Translations under genes and position numbers: made by a program
Shown: one piece after another, positions 6,282 through 8,871 of the stretch
How positions within the stretch are numbered: the first letter of the stretch is position 1
Layout: every line of letters starts with the position of its first letter
Notes under the pieces: generated by a model
What the model saw: the letters and a program-made list of their open reading frames with translations, nothing else
Databases searched by the model: none
What the model was told of the DNA's origin: nothing
Assembly: GCA_028873275.1 (NCBI GenBank)
Contig: JAGWLJ010000044.1
Location: 1-8,871 of the forward strand
Source of the DNA: Pseudomonadota bacterium
Lineage (GTDB): Bacteria > Pseudomonadota > Alphaproteobacteria > Rickettsiales > SXRF01
Direction of reading: 5' to 3'
DNA: 8,871 nt

Positions 6282-7570
6282 TAGCGCTCCATATCCAGGT
6301 AAAGCTGCTTGTCGAACGTTCCTTCGGATTTATCGACCAGCATGGTGATCACCGAATCACCGGTGATATTGACGGTGGTGCGCAGCATATCGAGGATGCG
6401 GTCCACCCCGGCGATCAGCGCGATGCCCTCGAGCGGCAGTCCGACCGAGGTCAGCACCATGCCCATCATGATCAGCGAGCCGCCGGGAATGCCGGCCGCG
6501 CCGATCGAGCCCAGCGTCGCCGTCAGCACCAGCACCAGGTAATGATGCGCATCGAGGGTGATATGATACATCTGGGCGAAGAACAACGCGCAGATGCCCA
6601 GGTAAATGGCTGTGCCGTCCATATTGATTGAGGTACCCAGCGGCAGCACGAAGGAGGTGCTGCTCTTGGATACGCCCATGCGCTCGTTGACGATGCGCAT
6701 GGCAGTGGAGAGCGTTGCCTTGCTGGAGCTGGTGGAGAAAGCCAAGAGCTGCGCCTCGACGATCTTGCGGTAGAACGGCAGCGGCGACATGCGCCCGAAC
6801 ACGATGATCATCAGGCCGAACAGCAGGTATTGCACGAACAGCGCGCCCAGCACCACGCCCACCAGCTTGAGCAGCGCCAGCAGGATTTCCATGCCCTGCG
6901 TGCCCACCGCCCAGGCGGTCAGCGCGAACACGCCATAGGGCGAGAAGCTGACGATGGTCTCGATCAGCTTGAACACCAGTTCGGCCGCCTGCTGCACGAG
7001 ACGCGTCAGGTCGCGCACCTTGTCGCCCAGCTTGACCAGCGTGATGCCCAGGAAAATAGCGAACACCACCACCTGCAAAATATTATCGTCAACCATGGCG
7101 TTGAAGGCGTTGGTCGGCACCATGCCGACGAACAGCTTGACCATGCTGAATTCCGCCGCGGAAGGCGCGCTGACGGCCTCGGCATGCGCCTTGACCGTAT
7201 TCATGTCCACGCCCAGGCCCGGATGAAACAGCGTGGCGAACGCCAGGCCGATGCACACGGCAAAGGCGCCGGTCATTAGGTAGGCGCCGACGGCCTTGAG
7301 CCCGATGCGCTTGAAGGATTCGGCGCTGGTCATGCTGGCGATACCGGCCACCAGCGAGAACAGGATCAGCGGCACCACCACCATCTTGATCAGGTTGATG
7401 AACACCGTGCCGATGGGCTTGATGTAATCGGTGAGGAACACCTTGCCGTCCATGCACAGGAAGCTGTCCGCCTTCAGCGGGCCAACATAGAAGCCGAAAG
7501 CGATGCCGAGCAACAGCCCGAGCAATACGCGGAACCAGAGTTTTCCAAGCAGGGATTTCAATGTGGTCAT
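6281..7570 (-). CDS. Dicarboxylate/amino acid:cation symporter (DAACS family), probably for glutamate/aspartate
   Basis: This 429-residue inner-membrane secondary transporter is of the GltP/DctA/GltPh type. The fold's landmarks are all present: several hydrophobic helices in the first 260 residues, the serine-rich HP1 tip STSSSKAT (280-286 region), NMDGTAIY in TM7 (316-323), the HP2 tip AGIPGGS (359-365), and the TM8 motif with Asp390, Asp394, Arg397, Thr398, Asn401 and Asp405. In GltPh the TM8 Asp and Arg of the DxxR-T pattern hold the amino group and side-chain carboxylate of aspartate. Here the motif reads DRILDMLRTTVNITGD, whereas C4-dicarboxylate carriers of the DctA type have a serine in place of that second Asp. 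An acidic amino acid is therefore the likelier substrate, with Na+ or H+ as driving ion. The ATG has only a weak ribosome binding site. It is read in the same direction as the TAXI gene upstream, from its own probable promoter. Confidence 0.93.
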   Translation of the reverse strand: MTTLKSLLGKLWFRVLLGLLLGIAFGFYVGPLKADSFLCMDGKVFLTDYIKPIGTVFINLIKMVVVPLILFSLVAGIASMTSAESFKRIGLKAVGAYLMTGAFAVCIGLAFATLFHPGLGVDMNTVKAHAEAVSAPSAAEFSMVKLFVGMVPTNAFNAMVDDNILQVVVFAIFLGITLVKLGDKVRDLTRLVQQAAELVFKLIETIVSFSPYGVFALTAWAVGTQGMEILLALLKLVGVVLGALFVQYLLFGLMIIVFGRMSPLPFYRKIVEAQLLAFSTSSSKATLSTAMRIVNERMGVSKSSTSFVLPLGTSINMDGTAIYLGICALFFAQMYHITLDAHHYLVLVLTATLGSIGAAGIPGGSLIMMGMVLTSVGLPLEGIALIAGVDRILDMLRTTVNITGDSVITMLVDKSEGTFDKQLYLDMER

Positions 7571-7606
7571 AACCGTCTATGTTTCAGGAATTAAGAGGAA
7601 AATGCT

Positions 7607-7635
7607 TTGATAAAGAAAGAATCGGGGTTTTTCAA
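7607..7635 (-). promoter_or_regulatory. Probable promoter of the symporter gene
   Basis: Read on the - strand, TTGAAA (7635-7630, five of six to TTGACA) is followed after 17 bases by TATCAA (7612-7607, four of six to TATAAT). The predicted start is near 7600, giving a leader of about 30 bases. The -35 box lies inside the terminator-like hairpin of the upstream gene, so the same bases may serve both roles. Confidence 0.4.
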
Positions 7636-7648
7636 TCGAAAACTCCCG
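7609..7648 (-). terminator. Terminator-like hairpin after the TAXI binding-protein gene
   Basis: On the - strand, CGGG at 7648-7645 pairs with CCCG at 7626-7623, and TTTTC at 7642-7638 pairs with GAAAA at 7633-7629. A two-base mismatch interrupts the stem and the loop is GATT. The pyrimidine- and T-rich ATTCTTTCTTTAT follows directly (7622-7610). It begins only seven bases past the TAG stop. The shape fits an imperfect Rho-independent terminator and would partly separate the two transport genes. Confidence 0.45.
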
Positions 7649-7654
7649 GAAATC

Positions 7655-8617
7655 CTACTGCGCCAGCCCTTTTTCCTTGAAATAGCGGTAAGCGCCCGGA
7701 TGCAGCGGCGCCAGCCCGCTGTCCTCGGCCATGTGGCGCTCGTCGAGCGTGGCGAAAACGGGGTGCAGCGTCTTGAAATTATCGAGGTTGTCGAACACCG
7801 CCTTCACGATCTGGTAGACGATTTCCTGGTCGAGATCGGCCGAGGCGACCAGCGCGGCGCGCACGCCGAAGGTATGCACGTCCTTGGGATTACCGACATA
7901 CATGCCGGCGGGAATCACCGCATGGGCGTAATACGGATGGTCGGCCACCATCTTGTCGATGGCCGGGCCGCTGACGTCGACCAGCCTGGTCGGGCACAGG
8001 CTGGTGATCTGCTGGATAGCGCCGTTGGGATGGCCGCCGGCGTAGATCATGGCGTCAATCTTGCCGGTGCACAATGCCTGCGCCTGATCGCTGGCCTTGA
8101 TGTCGACGCTGGTAAAGCTCTTCTTGCTCCAGCCTTTGCGGCCTATCAGCTCTTCCATGGTAGCGCGCGGGCCGGAGCCGGGCGGGCCGAGATAGATGCG
8201 CTTGCCCTTCAGGTCATCGAAATTATTAATCTTCGCCTCCTTGCGGGCGACGACGGTGAACGGCTCGGCATGCAGCATGAAAACGACGCGCAGCTTGTTA
8301 TCGGCGCCGACATCGGAGAACACTTCGTCGCCGTGATAGGCGTCGTAGAGCAGGTCGGACTGCACGACGCCGAGATCAAGATCGCCCTTGCGGATGGATT
8401 CAAGATTGTTAATCGAGCCACCGGTGGATTCCACCGTACAGCGAATGCCGTGCTCCTTGCGCCCGCGGTTGACCAGCCGGCAGATCGCCCCGCCCGCCGG
8501 GTAATAGACGCCGGTGACGCCCGCCGTGCCGATGGTGATGATCTTCTCGGCGGCCTGGGCGGCGGAAAGCTGCATCGCGGCCAGCGCCGCTGCAACCATA
8601 ATAACGAAATGTCTCAT
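7655..8617 (-). CDS. TAXI-family TRAP transporter solute-binding protein, exported
   Basis: The 320-residue protein begins with a Sec signal peptide (basic MRH, hydrophobic residues 4-18, probable cleavage after AQA at about residue 22). It should therefore be periplasmic. The TAXI hallmark follows directly: ITIGTAGVTGVYYPAGGAIC (27-46), then STGGSINNLESIRKGDLDLGVVQSD (64-88), which is the conserved binding-cleft region of this family. LKGKRIYLGPPGSG (136-148) marks the start of the second lobe. Four cysteines remain in the mature chain (46, 60, 183, 208), and Cys46/Cys60 could form a disulfide. Characterised TAXI proteins bind acids such as glutamate or 2-oxoglutarate and deliver them to a fused DctQM membrane component. 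No such membrane gene is visible here, so this copy is an orphan within the window. The ATG has GGAG four bases ahead and a good promoter upstream. Confidence 0.93.
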   Translation of the reverse strand: MRHFVIMVAAALAAMQLSAAQAAEKIITIGTAGVTGVYYPAGGAICRLVNRGRKEHGIRCTVESTGGSINNLESIRKGDLDLGVVQSDLLYDAYHGDEVFSDVGADNKLRVVFMLHAEPFTVVARKEAKINNFDDLKGKRIYLGPPGSGPRATMEELIGRKGWSKKSFTSVDIKASDQAQALCTGKIDAMIYAGGHPNGAIQQITSLCPTRLVDVSGPAIDKMVADHPYYAHAVIPAGMYVGNPKDVHTFGVRAALVASADLDQEIVYQIVKAVFDNLDNFKTLHPVFATLDERHMAEDSGLAPLHPGAYRYFKEKGLAQ

Positions 8618-8621
8618 AGGG

Positions 8622-8628
8622 CTCCAAA
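8622..8628 (-). promoter_or_regulatory. Ribosome binding site of the TAXI gene
   Basis: On the - strand TTTGGAG (8628-8622) lies four bases ahead of the ATG at 8617. The spacing is short but usable. It supports the start that gives a complete signal peptide. Confidence 0.6.
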
Positions 8629-8636
8629 GTGGTGAG

Positions 8637-8664
8637 CGAGGCCGGAATATAGCAAAACGAGGCC
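8637..8664. repeat. CGAGGCC direct repeat in the TAXI promoter
   Basis: CGAGGCC occurs at 8637-8643 and again at 8658-8664, 21 bases apart, which is about two turns of the helix. One copy lies in the promoter spacer and the other covers the predicted transcription start. This is the geometry of a tandem binding site for a repressor, though seven bases could recur by chance. Confidence 0.45.
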
Positions 8665-8674
8665 TTATTTACAA
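8646..8674 (-). promoter_or_regulatory. Probable promoter of the TAXI gene
   Basis: On the - strand TTGTAA (8674-8669, four of six to TTGACA), a 17-base spacer and TATATT (8651-8646, five of six to TATAAT) form a good sigma-70 promoter. It occupies nearly the whole 61-base gap behind the carboxylase gene. Transcription would start near 8639, giving a leader of about 22 bases. It makes independent expression from the carboxylase gene likely. Confidence 0.55.
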
Positions 8675-8678
8675 TCTC

Positions 8679-8871
8679 TTACGCCGCAAACTGCATCAGC
8701 ACCTGGTCGACGGCCACGCTCTCGCGGTCAGCCACGCAGATCTTGGTCACCTGGGTGTCGTGATCGGCATAGATGACGTTTTCCATCTTCATGGCCTCGA
8801 TGACCATCAGCTCCTGCCCGGCCTTGACCTCCTGCCCTTCCTTGACGCGTAGCGACACCACCAGCCCGGCG
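8679..8871 (-). CDS. pccA: Biotinyl (BCCP) domain, C-terminus of acyl-CoA carboxylase alpha subunit, probably propionyl-CoA carboxylase
   Basis: Only the last 63 residues are in the window, and the frame is open to the right edge. They form a complete-looking biotinyl hammerhead. The visible part begins AGLVVSLRVKEGQEVKAGQE, reaches the biotin attachment motif EAMKMEN with the biotinylated Lys encoded at 8787-8789, and ends VDQVLMQFAA. The stop is 8679-8681. The carrier shuttles carboxyl groups from biotin carboxylase to the carboxyltransferase subunit. The mid-domain AMKMENV, the LRVKEGQEVKAG start and the position at the extreme C-terminus fit PccA-type alpha subunits, in which the biotin carboxylase domain comes first. 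MccA, pyruvate carboxylase or a free AccB cannot be excluded from this fragment alone. It precedes the TAXI gene on the same strand. Confidence 0.8.
   Translation of the reverse strand, partial: AGLVVSLRVKEGQEVKAGQELMVIEAMKMENVIYADHDTQVTKICVADRESVAVDQVLMQFAA

Noticed and set aside
7607..8635. Long + strand open frame of 342 codons opposite the TAXI gene
   Set aside because: It mirrors the high-GC coding frame of a clearly recognised - strand gene, has no recognisable domain, and runs across both of that gene's flanking control regions.

Overview
The window looks like a densely coded, fairly GC-rich alphaproteobacterial chromosome segment. The strongest lineage clues are a free-standing homologue of the mitochondrial complex I accessory subunit NDUFS4, a DUF2610 protein (a family I associate with Rickettsiales and relatives), and a PuuD-like amidohydrolase of the type found beside them. 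I cannot name a genus. No rRNA, tRNA, CRISPR array or insertion sequence is visible, and no stretch over 300 bases lacks a gene.

Left part (1-552, + strand): the 3' end of a probable antitoxin gene overlaps by one base with a complete PIN-domain toxin gene. This forms a VapBC-like type II toxin-antitoxin module that is visibly AT-richer than its surroundings. Centre left (603-4412, + strand): topA, a peptidase C26 glutamine-amidotransferase-like hydrolase, and the NDUFS4-like gene follow one another with short gaps. A promoter with a consensus -10 box seems to lie inside the 3' end of the hydrolase gene and would serve the NDUFS4-like gene. Centre (4496-6265, + strand): DUF2610 and a 493-residue helical, Gln/Glu/Ala-rich protein with a strongly basic patch form a two-gene unit. 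They sit behind a good ribosome binding site and a promoter whose -10 box is part of a 7-bp inverted repeat.

Right part (6281-8871, - strand): this block converges on the previous unit with only 15 bases between stop codons. Read in its own direction it holds the 3' end of a biotin-dependent acyl-CoA carboxylase alpha subunit (probably pccA), an exported TAXI-type TRAP solute-binding protein, and a DAACS-family symporter whose binding-site residues point to acidic amino acids. Both transport genes have recognisable promoters, and a terminator-like hairpin lies between them. No TRAP membrane subunits are visible beside the binding protein.

Most of the window is housekeeping (DNA supercoiling, respiration, carboxylic-acid and amino-acid metabolism). 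I see no convincing new defence or mobile system. The least explained part is the DUF2610/493-residue pair with its palindromic control region. The next most interesting are the orphan TAXI protein beside an acidic amino-acid symporter, and the direct-repeat promoter in front of the TAXI gene.
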